From an uncultured Oscillospiraceae bacterium (GTDB taxonomy: Bacteria > Bacillota > Clostridia > Oscillospirales > Oscillospiraceae): a stretch of DNA of 12,742 nt. This document shows, one piece after another, positions 5,017 through 11,792 of this stretch (the first letter of the stretch is position 1; the number at the start of each line of letters is the position of its first letter). The position numbers were made by a program, and so were the translations under genes. Below the pieces are notes generated by a model. The model did no database searches, was not told where the DNA came from, and saw nothing but the letters and a program-made list of their open reading frames with translations. The stretch is from assembly GCA_934668605.1 (NCBI GenBank), contig CAKUNY010000055.1:1-12742 (forward strand), written 5' to 3'.

Positions 5017-5871
5017 ATGGCAGTCGACTGTCATATCCATATGGCGCTGGACGGCGGATACTGGAAGGACGCCCTCGCGCGGCACAAAGAACAGCCCGAC
5101 GAGGCGTTCATCCGAAAAACGCTCGAAACGTATAAAAAGCTCGGCTTTGCCTATCTTCGAGACGGCGGCGACCGCTGGAACGCGGGCAAACGGGCAAGCG
5201 AGCTGGCAAAGGAATACGGCATTCGCTACCGCACGCCGGTCTTTCCGATTTACCATAAGGGGCACTACGGAAGCTTCATCGGACGCGGCTTCGAAACACT
5301 TGAGGATTTCCGCGCGCTCGTTTCCGAGGTCAAAAAAGCGGGCGGGCACTTCATCAAAATCATGATCTCCGGCCTCATGGATTTTAATCACTACGGCGTT
5401 CTGACCGACGAGCCGATGCCGGAGGCTCTCATCCGGGAGCTGACCAGCATTGCCCACGGCGAGGGCTTTTCCGTCATGGCGCACGCGAACGGAGACGCGG
5501 CGGTGCGCGGCGCGGTGCTGGCCGGGATCGACTCGGTGGAGCACGGCGCGTATTTGACGGACGAGACGCTTCAGATGCTCGCGGAAAGCAGAACCGTCTG
5601 GGTGCCGACGCTCGTTACCATCGGAAACCTGATCGGAGACGCGCGCTTTCCCGAAGAGGCGACAAGGCCGCTTCTCGCCTATCAGATGGCGGCCGTCAAA
5701 AAGGCGGCGGACTACGGCGGATTGATTGCCCCCGGCAGCGACGCAGGCGCGTATCGCGTCTTCCACGGGCAAGGGGGACTCGACGAGCTGGCGCTTCTGC
5801 GAAGAGCTCTCGGCGAAGATGCAGACGAAATCCTCGCGCGGGGCACGGCGGAGATCGAAGCGCGCTTCTGA
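5017..5871 (+). CDS. Metal-dependent amidohydrolase-superfamily hydrolase
   Basis: A 284-residue cytoplasmic TIM-barrel hydrolase of the amidohydrolase superfamily (imidazolonepropionase-like group). The metal-site pattern is visible in order: H-I-H at 6-8 in DCHIHM, a candidate bridging lysine Lys114 in HFIKIMISG, His156 in VMAHANGD, His176 in SVEHGAY and Asp242 in APGSDAGA. The protein starts directly at the barrel, without the N-terminal beta-sandwich half found in larger members, so it is a compact form. The start at 5017 is set by CTGGAGGAATTTTC; the longer frame from 4930 lacks a ribosome binding site. It is divergent from adh and followed after 65 bases by a TetR gene. Substrate is unknown; a cyclic amide or ester is all the fold allows one to say. 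Confidence 0.85.
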   Translation: MAVDCHIHMALDGGYWKDALARHKEQPDEAFIRKTLETYKKLGFAYLRDGGDRWNAGKRASELAKEYGIRYRTPVFPIYHKGHYGSFIGRGFETLEDFRALVSEVKKAGGHFIKIMISGLMDFNHYGVLTDEPMPEALIRELTSIAHGEGFSVMAHANGDAAVRGAVLAGIDSVEHGAYLTDETLQMLAESRTVWVPTLVTIGNLIGDARFPEEATRPLLAYQMAAVKKAADYGGLIAPGSDAGAYRVFHGQGGLDELALLRRALGEDADEILARGTAEIEARF

Positions 5872-5875
5872 GCGC

Positions 5876-5904
5876 TTGCGCGTTTCCGGAAGGCCTGATA
5901 CAAT
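5876..5904 (+). promoter_or_regulatory. Promoter of the TetR-family gene
   Basis: TTGCGC (5876-5881), a 17-bp spacer and TACAAT (5899-5904) lie 32 bases before the ATG. The -10 is good and the -35 keeps TTG. Confidence 0.55.
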
Positions 5905-5936
5905 AGAGGAACGAACATCGACCGGAGGACTTTTTC

Positions 5937-6530
5937 ATGTGCGCAAAAAAGGCGAAAACCACCAAAAAGAAGATCGTTTCCGCGGCCTGGAAGCTCTTTT
6001 ATGAGCAGGGGTACGACAATACGACGGTAGACGATATCGTAGAAGAATCCGGTACCTCGAAGGGCTCTTTTTATCACTACTTCGAGGGAAAGGACGCGCT
6101 GCTGAGCTCGCTGTCTTTTCTGTTTGACGAAAAATACGAAGAGCTCATGCCGACCGTCGACCCCGAGATGAACAGCGTGGAAAAGCTTTTGTATCTCAAC
6201 CGGGAGCTGTTCGGCGTGATCGAAAATACGGTGTCGTTAGAGCTCCTGGCGCGCCTTTTTTCCTCGCAGCTCATCACCAAGGGCGAGCGGCACTTATTAG
6301 ACAGCAGCCGGGTATACTACAAAATTCTGCGGCAGATCATCTCCGAAGGCCAGCAGCGCGGGCAGATCCGCGACGATGTGACGGCCAACGAGATCTCGAA
6401 GCTGTACGCCGTCTGCGAGCGCGGGCTCATGTATGACTGGTGCATCTGCGGCGGAAATTACTCGCTCAAGAACTACGCGACCTCGGTCATGCCGATGCTG
6501 CTGGCCTCGATCCGAAAAAATAATTTTTGA
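5937..6530 (+). CDS. TetR/AcrR-family transcriptional regulator
   Basis: A 197-residue dimeric repressor-type protein. The N-terminal DNA-binding domain is clear: KKKIVSAAWKLFYEQGYDNT, then the helix-turn-helix TVDDIVEESGTSKGSFYHYF (about residues 30-49) followed by GKDALL. Residues 60-190 form the helical ligand domain typical of TetR proteins, with no recognisable ligand class. ATG at 5937 follows CCGGAGGACTTTTTC. It stands between the amidohydrolase and putP with its own promoter. A long palindrome at 6616-6643, between it and putP, is the most obvious operator candidate, so it may control putP. It ends TTTTTGA with no clear terminator before the palindrome. Confidence 0.92.
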   Translation: MCAKKAKTTKKKIVSAAWKLFYEQGYDNTTVDDIVEESGTSKGSFYHYFEGKDALLSSLSFLFDEKYEELMPTVDPEMNSVEKLLYLNRELFGVIENTVSLELLARLFSSQLITKGERHLLDSSRVYYKILRQIISEGQQRGQIRDDVTANEISKLYAVCERGLMYDWCICGGNYSLKNYATSVMPMLLASIRKNNF

Positions 6531-6615
6531 TTAAAACTTTGAATCTTTTTCGGTCTATAAAATGCATTCTTAAAATTCCAAGTAATTTCAACAGGAAAAC
6601 AGTTTTTTCGATCGG

Positions 6616-6643
6616 CGCGGTATGGACGATAGTCTATACCGCG
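6616..6643. promoter_or_regulatory. Long palindrome upstream of putP, candidate TetR operator
   Basis: CGCGGTATGGAC (6616-6627) and GTCTATACCGCG (6632-6643) form a 12-bp inverted repeat with one mismatch (G·U in RNA) around GATA. Length and position, between the TetR gene and the transporter, suit a TetR-type operator. No T-run follows directly, so it is a poor terminator. Confidence 0.5.
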
Positions 6644-6650
6644 TTCTGCG

Positions 6651-6679
6651 TTGCAGTCTATTTTTCGGCATGATAAGAT
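6651..6679 (+). promoter_or_regulatory. Possible putP promoter
   Basis: TTGCAG (6651-6656), a 17-bp spacer and TAAGAT (6674-6679) lie just downstream of the palindrome and about 40 bases before the ATG. Both boxes are weak matches. Confidence 0.35.
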
Positions 6680-6719
6680 ACGCGGGAAATGTGAAAGAAG
6701 TGTTAAGGAGTTGGTTTTT

Positions 6720-8222
6720 ATGCTGAACGCAGAGGTTCTCGCGTTCGTACTGTACTTTGTGCTGATGCTTGCCATCGGCGTGTTTTTCTTCTTCAAGGAG
6801 AAGGGCGCGGGCGAGAAGGAATATTTCCTCGGCGGCCGCCATATGGGTCCGTGGGTCACGGCGATGAGCGCGCAGGCGTCCGACATGTCGGCGTGGCTTC
6901 TCATGGGTCTTCCCGGCTCGATTCTGGCCTTCGGCTTCGGTCAGATCTGGATCGGCATCGGCCTCGGCATCGGCACGATCGCAAACTGGATCATCGTCGC
7001 GCGCCGTCTTCGCTGCTTCTCGGAGGCCGCGAGCGACTCGATCACCCTGCCGCAGTACCTGTCGAACCGTTTCGCGACGAAGAGCCTGGCTTTGCAGATC
7101 ATCTGCGCCGTCATCTTCCTCGTGTGCTTTACGATCTATGTCGCCTCCGCGTTCGTCTCGGGCGCGACGGTCTTTACGATGGTGTTCCCGAGCCTGTCTA
7201 ACCAGACGGCTATGCTCATTTTCGCGCTCATTATCATCATCTACACCTTCCTCGGCGGCTACAAGGCCGTCTGCTGGACAGACTTTTTCCAGGGGCTTCT
7301 GATGCTCTGCGCGGTGCTGGCCATTCCGATCGCCATTGTCGCGACGCAGAACCTCGACGTATCCGCACTGGAACGCGTCTATGTGAACGCGCAGGACGGC
7401 ACACAGTACGCCTTCGGCAGCAGCCTGTTTACCTCCAGCTGGCAGGATATCATCTCCGGCCTTGCCTGGGGTCTTGGCTACTTCGGCATGCCGCACATCA
7501 TCGTGCGCTTCATGTCGATCGAAAAGCCGTCGATGGTCAAAAAGAGCGCGATCGTCGCGTGCGTGTGGGTCGTGCTGTCGCTTGGCGCGGTGTGTTTGAT
7601 CGCGTACTTTGGCCGCATGCTGGTGGCGGACGAGCTTCTTCCCGCCGGTCAGCAGAAGACGATCTTCATCGTGCTTGCCAGAAAGCTCTTCCCGGCATTT
7701 TTGGCGGGCGTTCTGCTCGCGGCCATTATGGCGGCCTCGATGTCCACGGCAGACAGCCAGCTGCTCGTCGCCTCGTCGTCGTTTACCTCCGATATCTATA
7801 AGCCCGTCTTCCGCAAGAACGCGTCGGACAACGAGATCCTCTGGATCGGCCGCGCGGTCGTTCTGATCGTCTCGCTCGTGGCCTACCGCATTGCTTCGAG
7901 CAAGGGCGAGGGCGCGCAGGCGATCATGAACATGGTGGAAAACGCGTGGGGCGGCTTCGGCTCGGCGTTCGGCCCGGTCGTGATCTTGTCCCTGTTCTGG
8001 CGCAGACTTACCTACAAGGGCGCGGTCGCGGGCGTTGTTGCAGGCGCTTTGACGGATGTTCTGTGGTATGTGTTCCTGTCCGCGTCTACCGGCGTTTACG
8101 AGCTTCTGCCCGGCTTCGCGGTCGGTATGCTGGTGTGTGTGGTTGCTTCCCTTCTCGACAAAGCCCCCGGCAAAGAGGTCACCGACATCTTCGACGCCGC
8201 ACTCAGCAAGTATAACGACTAA
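6720..8222 (+). CDS. putP: Sodium/proline symporter, PutP type
   Basis: A 500-residue member of the sodium:solute symporter family, importing proline with Na+ across the cytoplasmic membrane. Length matches E. coli PutP (502). It has about 12-13 hydrophobic helices. Family-diagnostic blocks include SAQASDMSAWLLMGLPG in the second helix (the Asp-Met-Ser segment involved in Na+ and substrate binding), FLGGYKAVCWTDFFQG in the middle, and SMSTADSQLLVASSS (about residues 344-358), which holds the Ser-Thr pair of the second Na+ site. ATG at 6720 is preceded by TTAAGGAG; the frame is open further upstream to 6651 but has no ribosome binding site there. It stands alone, after the TetR gene and its palindrome. 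Proline is the likely substrate by similarity; a related solute cannot be excluded. Confidence 0.93.
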   Translation: MLNAEVLAFVLYFVLMLAIGVFFFFKEKGAGEKEYFLGGRHMGPWVTAMSAQASDMSAWLLMGLPGSILAFGFGQIWIGIGLGIGTIANWIIVARRLRCFSEAASDSITLPQYLSNRFATKSLALQIICAVIFLVCFTIYVASAFVSGATVFTMVFPSLSNQTAMLIFALIIIIYTFLGGYKAVCWTDFFQGLLMLCAVLAIPIAIVATQNLDVSALERVYVNAQDGTQYAFGSSLFTSSWQDIISGLAWGLGYFGMPHIIVRFMSIEKPSMVKKSAIVACVWVVLSLGAVCLIAYFGRMLVADELLPAGQQKTIFIVLARKLFPAFLAGVLLAAIMAASMSTADSQLLVASSSFTSDIYKPVFRKNASDNEILWIGRAVVLIVSLVAYRIASSKGEGAQAIMNMVENAWGGFGSAFGPVVILSLFWRRLTYKGAVAGVVAGALTDVLWYVFLSASTGVYELLPGFAVGMLVCVVASLLDKAPGKEVTDIFDAALSKYND

Positions 8223-8271
8223 AGAAATTTCGCGAATTCCCGGGGCATTCGTATGGCGTATCGATACCATG

Positions 8272-8377
8272 CGTAGGGGTCGATGCCCACATCGACCCGG
8301 CAAATGGAACCGATTTTGCGGAAATTCCAGGCGAATTCGATAATGCCCTTGGGGCGATGTGGGCATCGCCCCCTACG
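8272..8377 (-). repeat. ~107-bp palindromic repeat element, copy 2 (inverted)
   Basis: The reverse complement of this stretch lines up with copy 1 at 3072-3178 from end to end. It shares the terminal CGTAGGGGGCGATGCCCAC, the GCCCCAAGGGCA junction, GAATTCGCC, the ATTTCCG...AAAATCGGTT interior and the CCGGGTCGATGTGGGCAT end. It sits about 50 bases after the putP stop and may affect transcript ends there. It encodes nothing. Confidence 0.88.
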
Positions 8378-8423
8378 GACATATGGGGAAAATTCCCGTC
8401 AAAAACGGGCTGGAAATTCCCTG

Positions 8424-8452
8424 TTGCATTCTTTTGCCCCATTGGGTATAAT
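8424..8452 (+). promoter_or_regulatory. Promoter of the DUF1858 gene
   Basis: TTGCAT (8424-8429), a 17-bp spacer and a perfect TATAAT (8447-8452) precede the ATG at 8485. A second TATAAT (8458-8463) follows but has no -35 at the right distance. Confidence 0.65.
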
Positions 8453-8484
8453 ACGACTATAATCACAAATAGGAGGCCACAATT

Positions 8485-8706
8485 ATGGCTGTAAAAATTG
8501 AAAAGTCCACCATCATCGGCGACGTTCTCGACATCGCACCGCAGACCGCGCCGCTGTTCATGGCCATCGGCATGCACTGCCTGGGCTGCCCGTCGTCCCG
8601 CGGCGAGACTGTGGAAGAGGCCTGCATGGTGCACGGCGTTGACGCAGACGCATTTCTGGCGCAGGTCAACCGTTTCATCGAGGCCAGCGAGGAAGCGGGC
8701 ATCTGA
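8485..8706 (+). CDS. DUF1858 / hybrid-cluster-associated redox disulfide protein
   Basis: A 73-residue single-domain protein of the DUF1858 type (the 'hybrid cluster protein-associated redox disulfide' group, also related to the ScdA N-terminal domain). The key motif H-C-L-G-C-P (about residues 31-36) carries a CxxC pair, which in this family is expected to bind metal or cycle as a disulfide. The usual lead-in, VLDIAPQTAPLFMAIGMHC, is present. ATG at 8485 follows AGGAGGCC. It has its own promoter and a very strong terminator, so it is a single-gene unit; no hybrid cluster protein gene lies nearby in the window. Confidence 0.88.
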   Translation: MAVKIEKSTIIGDVLDIAPQTAPLFMAIGMHCLGCPSSRGETVEEACMVHGVDADAFLAQVNRFIEASEEAGI

Positions 8707-8721
8707 GAACCCGGTAAGAGC

Positions 8722-8747
8722 AAAAGGCGGCTTCGGCCGCCTTTTTT
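8722..8747 (+). terminator. Intrinsic terminator after the DUF1858 gene
   Basis: AAGGCGGC-TTCG-GCCGCCTT with a UUCG tetraloop, followed by a T-run. It ends about 20 bases before the trmK start, so trmK needs read-through or a promoter lying inside the upstream gene; none was evident. Confidence 0.93.
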
Positions 8748-8767
8748 CGTGATATGAAGGAGTACAT

Positions 8768-9472
8768 ATGAAGCTGCCGATTTCGAAAAGACTTCTCTGC
8801 TGCGCGTCGATGGTGTCTCCCGGCGCGCGCGTGGCAGATATCGGAACCGACCACGGATATCTGGGCATCCATCTGCTGCAAACGGGCGTTTCGCCGCACG
8901 TGATCGCATGCGATCTGCGAAAAGACCCGCTCGAAAACGCGCGGCGCAATGCGCATCTTTTTGGCGCAGACAGTGCGATGGAGCTTCGCCTCTCGGACGG
9001 ACTTGAGAGCATCCGGCCAGACGAGGTCGATACCATTGTCATGGCGGGCATGGGCGGGGACTTGATCCAGAAAATTCTGGCGCAGTGCCCGTGGCGCAAA
9101 AAAGCCGGCCTGCAATGGATCTTGCAGCCGCAAAGCGCGGGAAATGTGCTGCGGCGCTGGCTGTGCGAGGACGGGTTTGAGATCCTGCGCGAGGAGCCGG
9201 TGCAGGACGGGAATTTCTTATATACCGTCATGGAGCTCCGGCAGGGAAAGCCCTCCCCTCTTACCCCCGGGTCGGAATACGCTTCGCCGGCGCTTCTTAA
9301 AAGCGGAAGCCCGCTGGTGGAAAATTACCTTGCGCGCGTGGAAAATGCGCTGCATGCAACGGTAGACGGGCTGACGAACGCGGAAAAGCAGCGCCCCGAG
9401 CGGCTTTCGTATTTTCGTCAGGCGCTGCTGGAAATTCAGGAAATGAGGAGAAATTATGCCGACCATCCGTGA
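8768..9472 (+). CDS. trmK: tRNA (adenine(22)-N1)-methyltransferase
   Basis: A 234-residue SAM-dependent enzyme that methylates A22 of tRNA. The Rossmann SAM-binding motif is VADIGTDHGYLG (GTDHG at 26-30), ACDLR lies at about 47-51 as the acidic end of strand 2, and the family-typical AGMGG is at 93-97. The C-terminal part (about 184-229) is rich in charged helices and fits the coiled-coil domain of TrmK. ATG at 8768 follows GAAGGAGTACAT. It overlaps the next gene by 17 bases, and the trmK-nif3 pairing is conserved across Firmicutes (yqfN-yqfO in B. subtilis), which supports both calls. Confidence 0.92.
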   Translation: MKLPISKRLLCCASMVSPGARVADIGTDHGYLGIHLLQTGVSPHVIACDLRKDPLENARRNAHLFGADSAMELRLSDGLESIRPDEVDTIVMAGMGGDLIQKILAQCPWRKKAGLQWILQPQSAGNVLRRWLCEDGFEILREEPVQDGNFLYTVMELRQGKPSPLTPGSEYASPALLKSGSPLVENYLARVENALHATVDGLTNAEKQRPERLSYFRQALLEIQEMRRNYADHP

Positions 9473-10247
9473 TATTTACGACGTTCTGTTTGACTTTGCT
9501 CCCGCGTACATGAAAATGGACTGGGACAATGTGGGACTTGTGTGCGGAAAGTTCGACACCGAGGTTCAAAGAATCCTCGTCGCGCTCGACCCGATGATGG
9601 ACGTGTTCGAAGAGGCCAAGGCGCTTTCCTGCGAGCTCGTTGTGACGCACCATCCGCTGATTTTCCAGAGCCTCAAGCAGGTGAACAGCGACAGCTTCGA
9701 CGGTCGGAATCTCTTGTATTTGATCGAAAACGGCATTGCGAGCCTTAATCTGCATACGAATCTGGATTGCTGCCCCGGCGGGGTCAACGACGTGCTGGCA
9801 TCCCGGCTGGGCTTATCGGGTGTCGTAATTCTCAATCCCGTGGGCGCGGACGAGAAGGGTCGGCCTTACGGCCTCGTGCGCATGGGAGAGGTCACGGAGC
9901 AGCCGCTTGCAGAATTTGCGGCCTTCGTCAAGCGGGCGCTCTCCTGCCCGGGCGTCCGGTTTTCCGATGCGGGAAAGCCCGTGCGGCGTGTCGCCGTGGG
10001 CGGCGGCAGCTGCGGCAGCGAAATTGACGAGGTGCTCAAGGCGGGCTGCGACACGTTTGTGACGGCTGACCTCAAATATAACCACTTCGAAGAGGCAAAA
10101 TACCGCGGCCTGAACCTCATCGACGCCGGGCACTTTGAGACGGAGAACCCCGTCTGCGACGTGCTCGAGGGCATTTTACGGGCGGCCTTCCCGGAAATTT
10201 CGGTTTTCCGCGCGCAGGCGCACCGCGATGAGACGCAATTTCTGTAA
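9456..10247 (+). CDS. NIF3/DUF34-family dinuclear metal-centre protein
   Basis: A 263-residue protein of the NIF3 family, which forms hexamers with a two-metal site; its cellular role is not settled. Metal-ligand motifs are visible: THHPLIF with His65-His66, H-T-N-L-D at 100-104, and GHFETE with His226 and Glu230. The B. subtilis homologue YqfO (about 370 residues) has a PII-like insert in the middle; this protein lacks it and is of the short form, like E. coli YbgI (247). ATG at 9456 lies inside the 3' end of trmK and is preceded by ATGAGGAGAAATT, so translation of the two is likely coupled. Confidence 0.9.
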   Translation: MPTIRDIYDVLFDFAPAYMKMDWDNVGLVCGKFDTEVQRILVALDPMMDVFEEAKALSCELVVTHHPLIFQSLKQVNSDSFDGRNLLYLIENGIASLNLHTNLDCCPGGVNDVLASRLGLSGVVILNPVGADEKGRPYGLVRMGEVTEQPLAEFAAFVKRALSCPGVRFSDAGKPVRRVAVGGGSCGSEIDEVLKAGCDTFVTADLKYNHFEEAKYRGLNLIDAGHFETENPVCDVLEGILRAAFPEISVFRAQAHRDETQFL

Positions 10248-10263
10248 TTTCCGCGGCAAACAG

Positions 10264-10293
10264 TTGATTTCTGCCGCCTGGCTGTGATAAAAT
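10264..10293 (+). promoter_or_regulatory. Promoter of the yebC gene
   Basis: TTGATT (10264-10269), an 18-bp spacer and TAAAAT (10288-10293), 35 bases before the ATG. Confidence 0.6.
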
Positions 10294-10327
10294 AGCGTGT
10301 AATATTGTAACGAAGGGAAGAAACCAC

Positions 10328-11065
10328 ATGTCCGGACATTCCAAGTGGCATAACATTCAGAAAACGAAGGGCGCGCAGGACGCAAAGCGCGCGGCGGCCT
10401 TTACCAAGATTTCGAAGGAAATGATCGTTGCCGTCAAAGAAGGCGGCGGCGTGGCAGACCCTGCCTATAACTCCCGTCTGGCAACCGTCATCACGAAAGC
10501 AAAGGCTGCCAACATGCCGAACGACAACATCAAGCGTGTGCTCGAAAAGGCGGCTTCCGCCGGTCAGGGCGACAGCTATGAGTCCATCACCTACGAAGGC
10601 CACGGCCCGAGCGGCGTTGCCGTCATCGTCGAGACAATGACCGACAACCGCAACCGCACGGCGGGCAACATCCGCCACCATTTTGACAAGTACGGCGGAA
10701 GCCTCGGCGTCAACGGCTGCGTGAGCTGGGCGTTCGACAAGAAGGGCGTCATTGTCATTGACAACGAGGAAGAAGAGCTCGAGGAAGACGCGGTCATGAT
10801 GGACGCGCTCGACGCGGGCGCTGCCGACTTCCAGCCGGAAGAGGGCTGCTTCACGGTCTACACCGACCCGGCAGACTTTAACGACGTTGCCAAGGCGCTC
10901 GAGGATAAGGGCTACAAGTTCGAGTCCGCGCAGATCGAAATGGTGCCGCAGAATTATCAGAAGTTAGAGAACCCCGAGGATATCTCCAACATGGAAAAGA
11001 TGCTCGATATCTTCGAGGACGACGACGATGTCCAGAACGTGTGGCACAACTGGGATCAGGAATAA
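10328..11065 (+). CDS. yebC: YebC/PmpR-family protein
   Basis: A 245-residue member of the YebC/PmpR/TACO1 family, described in some bacteria as DNA-binding regulators and more recently as ribosome-associated factors easing translation of proline-rich stretches. The N-terminus MSGHSKWHNIQKTKGAQDAK, the block FTKISKEMIVAVKEGG and NMPNDNIKRVLEKA are diagnostic, as are TDNRNRTAGNIRHHFDKYGG and GCVSWAFDKKG in the middle. Length equals the family norm. ATG at 10328 follows GAAGGGAAG. It has its own promoter and is not coupled to nif3. ruvC, often next to yebC elsewhere, is absent here. Confidence 0.95.
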   Translation: MSGHSKWHNIQKTKGAQDAKRAAAFTKISKEMIVAVKEGGGVADPAYNSRLATVITKAKAANMPNDNIKRVLEKAASAGQGDSYESITYEGHGPSGVAVIVETMTDNRNRTAGNIRHHFDKYGGSLGVNGCVSWAFDKKGVIVIDNEEEELEEDAVMMDALDAGAADFQPEEGCFTVYTDPADFNDVAKALEDKGYKFESAQIEMVPQNYQKLENPEDISNMEKMLDIFEDDDDVQNVWHNWDQE

Positions 11066-11256
11066 TCGAACTTTTGTTGCCACGAAATCGCTATTTTACA
11101 GCGAAATAAGTAGTAAATCTAACATCTCGAAAACGAGTTAGGTAATACATTGCTTCTACGATGACATACGTTACTACTCCAATTATAACATACGTTGGTG
11201 GTAACAAAATGGAAATCAGTAAGGGTACGGAATTGTCTGAAATAGAGGTAGCCTTA
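11066..11256. other. AT-richer gene-free stretch after yebC
   Basis: About 190 bases clearly richer in A+T than the rest of the window. Visible structure: TCGCT/AGCGA hairpin near 11088-11104, CTCG-AAAA-CGAG near 11127-11138, and the direct repeat ACATACGTT twice (near 11164 and 11188), with GTTACTAC and GTGGTAAC as a loose inverted pair. A 61-codon frame (11161-11346) crosses a perfect terminator and is not accepted as a gene. The stretch may be imported DNA or an untranslated RNA; nothing identifies it. Confidence 0.5.
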
Positions 11257-11295
11257 AAAATAGAACAGCGCCTATGCTTGGCGCTGTTCTATTTT
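11257..11295. terminator. Strong bidirectional terminator
   Basis: AAAATAGAACAGCGCC (11257-11272) and GGCGCTGTTCTATTTT (11280-11295) form a perfect 16-bp stem with a 7-nt loop, with an A-run before and a T-run after, so it can stop transcription on both strands. Confidence 0.92.
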
Positions 11296-11348
11296 CTTGA
11301 CCAAATTAGTGTTATTTTGCCCAAAAATTCAGACGTTATTTTGTGAAA

Positions 11349-11373
11349 TTCGTCGGCCACGCCGAAGTTTTTT
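11349..11373 (+). terminator. Second terminator before the T-box promoter
   Basis: TTC-GT-CGGC-CAC-GCCG-AA: a GC stem with a two-base bulge, followed by G and six T. It insulates the promoter at 11392 from upstream transcription. Confidence 0.65.
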
Positions 11374-11391
11374 CTTTCGCGCAAAAGGGAA

Positions 11392-11420
11392 TTGACAAAT
11401 GGCGAAAAAGTGCGTATTTT
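11392..11420 (+). promoter_or_regulatory. Promoter of the T-box/cstA transcription unit
   Basis: Perfect TTGACA (11392-11397), a 17-bp spacer and TATTTT (11415-11420). The predicted start near 11427 gives a leader of about 365 nt before the ATG. Confidence 0.8.
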
Positions 11421-11440
11421 AATGCCATCATCATCTGGTA

Positions 11441-11743
11441 ACTGCTATGAACAGGACACGACTTCCCCGCAGCACCGTTTCCAGAAAGCCGTCGGTTGTG
11501 CGAGACGGCAGCAAGGAGCGGGACGGTTATCCCCTGCGAGCAGCTTTGGCAAAAGCGGATTTCTCTAGGCCGCGAGTAGTCGGAGCCGGTTTCCCACCGT
11601 TAAAAGGGAGCGCCGTGTCAGCGGCGAATGAGCGGCAGGTTTTCCTGCAAGCAAAGTGGTAACGCGGAAGTATATTTGTTATGCCTTCGTCTTTGCATGG
11701 GTGCGTTTTTTGGGAACGTACCGGCAAGGATGAGGGCTTTTTT
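11441..11743 (+). ncRNA. T-box riboswitch leader controlling cstA
   Basis: All main parts of a tRNA-sensing T-box are visible. Stem I base: CTGCT (11442-11446) with AGCAG (11539-11543), a GA-type internal loop, then CAGG/CCTG, the specifier loop, CCCGC/GCGGG (11466-11470/11518-11522) and the apical hairpin GCCGTC/GACGGC (11489-11494/11503-11508) after AGAAA. T-box: AAGTGGTAACGCGG (11655-11667). Antiterminator: GCAAAG (11651-11656) with CTTTGC (11691-11696), a 7-nt bulge TGGTAAC, then GCGGA (11664-11668) with TTCGT (11686-11690). Competing terminator: GCCTTCGTC (11683-11691) with GATGAGGGC (11729-11737) and six T. The strands overlap, so uncharged tRNA should favour read-through. By position the specifier is probably GTT (11526-11528, Val), as it is followed by A; the TGGT bulge needs a tRNA with discriminator A, which fits valine and excludes glycine. 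The amino acid remains tentative. Confidence 0.88.
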
Positions 11744-11792
11744 CGTGGCAAAAACCGGGTGAGAGCAATTTCCTGTGAAAGAAGGAACTTTT

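Noticed and set aside
6588..8366. 592-residue minus-strand frame opposite putP
   Set aside because: Very rich in Arg, His, Asp and Glu with no ribosome binding site; it is the GC-rich antisense shadow of putP. The same applies to the minus-strand frames at 4936-5772 and 11679-12728.
8457..8463. Second TATAAT before the DUF1858 gene as a separate promoter
   Set aside because: No -35 at 16-18 bp upstream; the box at 8447-8452 with TTGCAT is sufficient.
11161..11346. 61-codon plus-strand frame (or 45 codons from the ATG at 11209)
   Set aside because: It reads through the perfect 16-bp stem-loop terminator at 11257-11295, has only a weak ribosome binding site and no recognised family.
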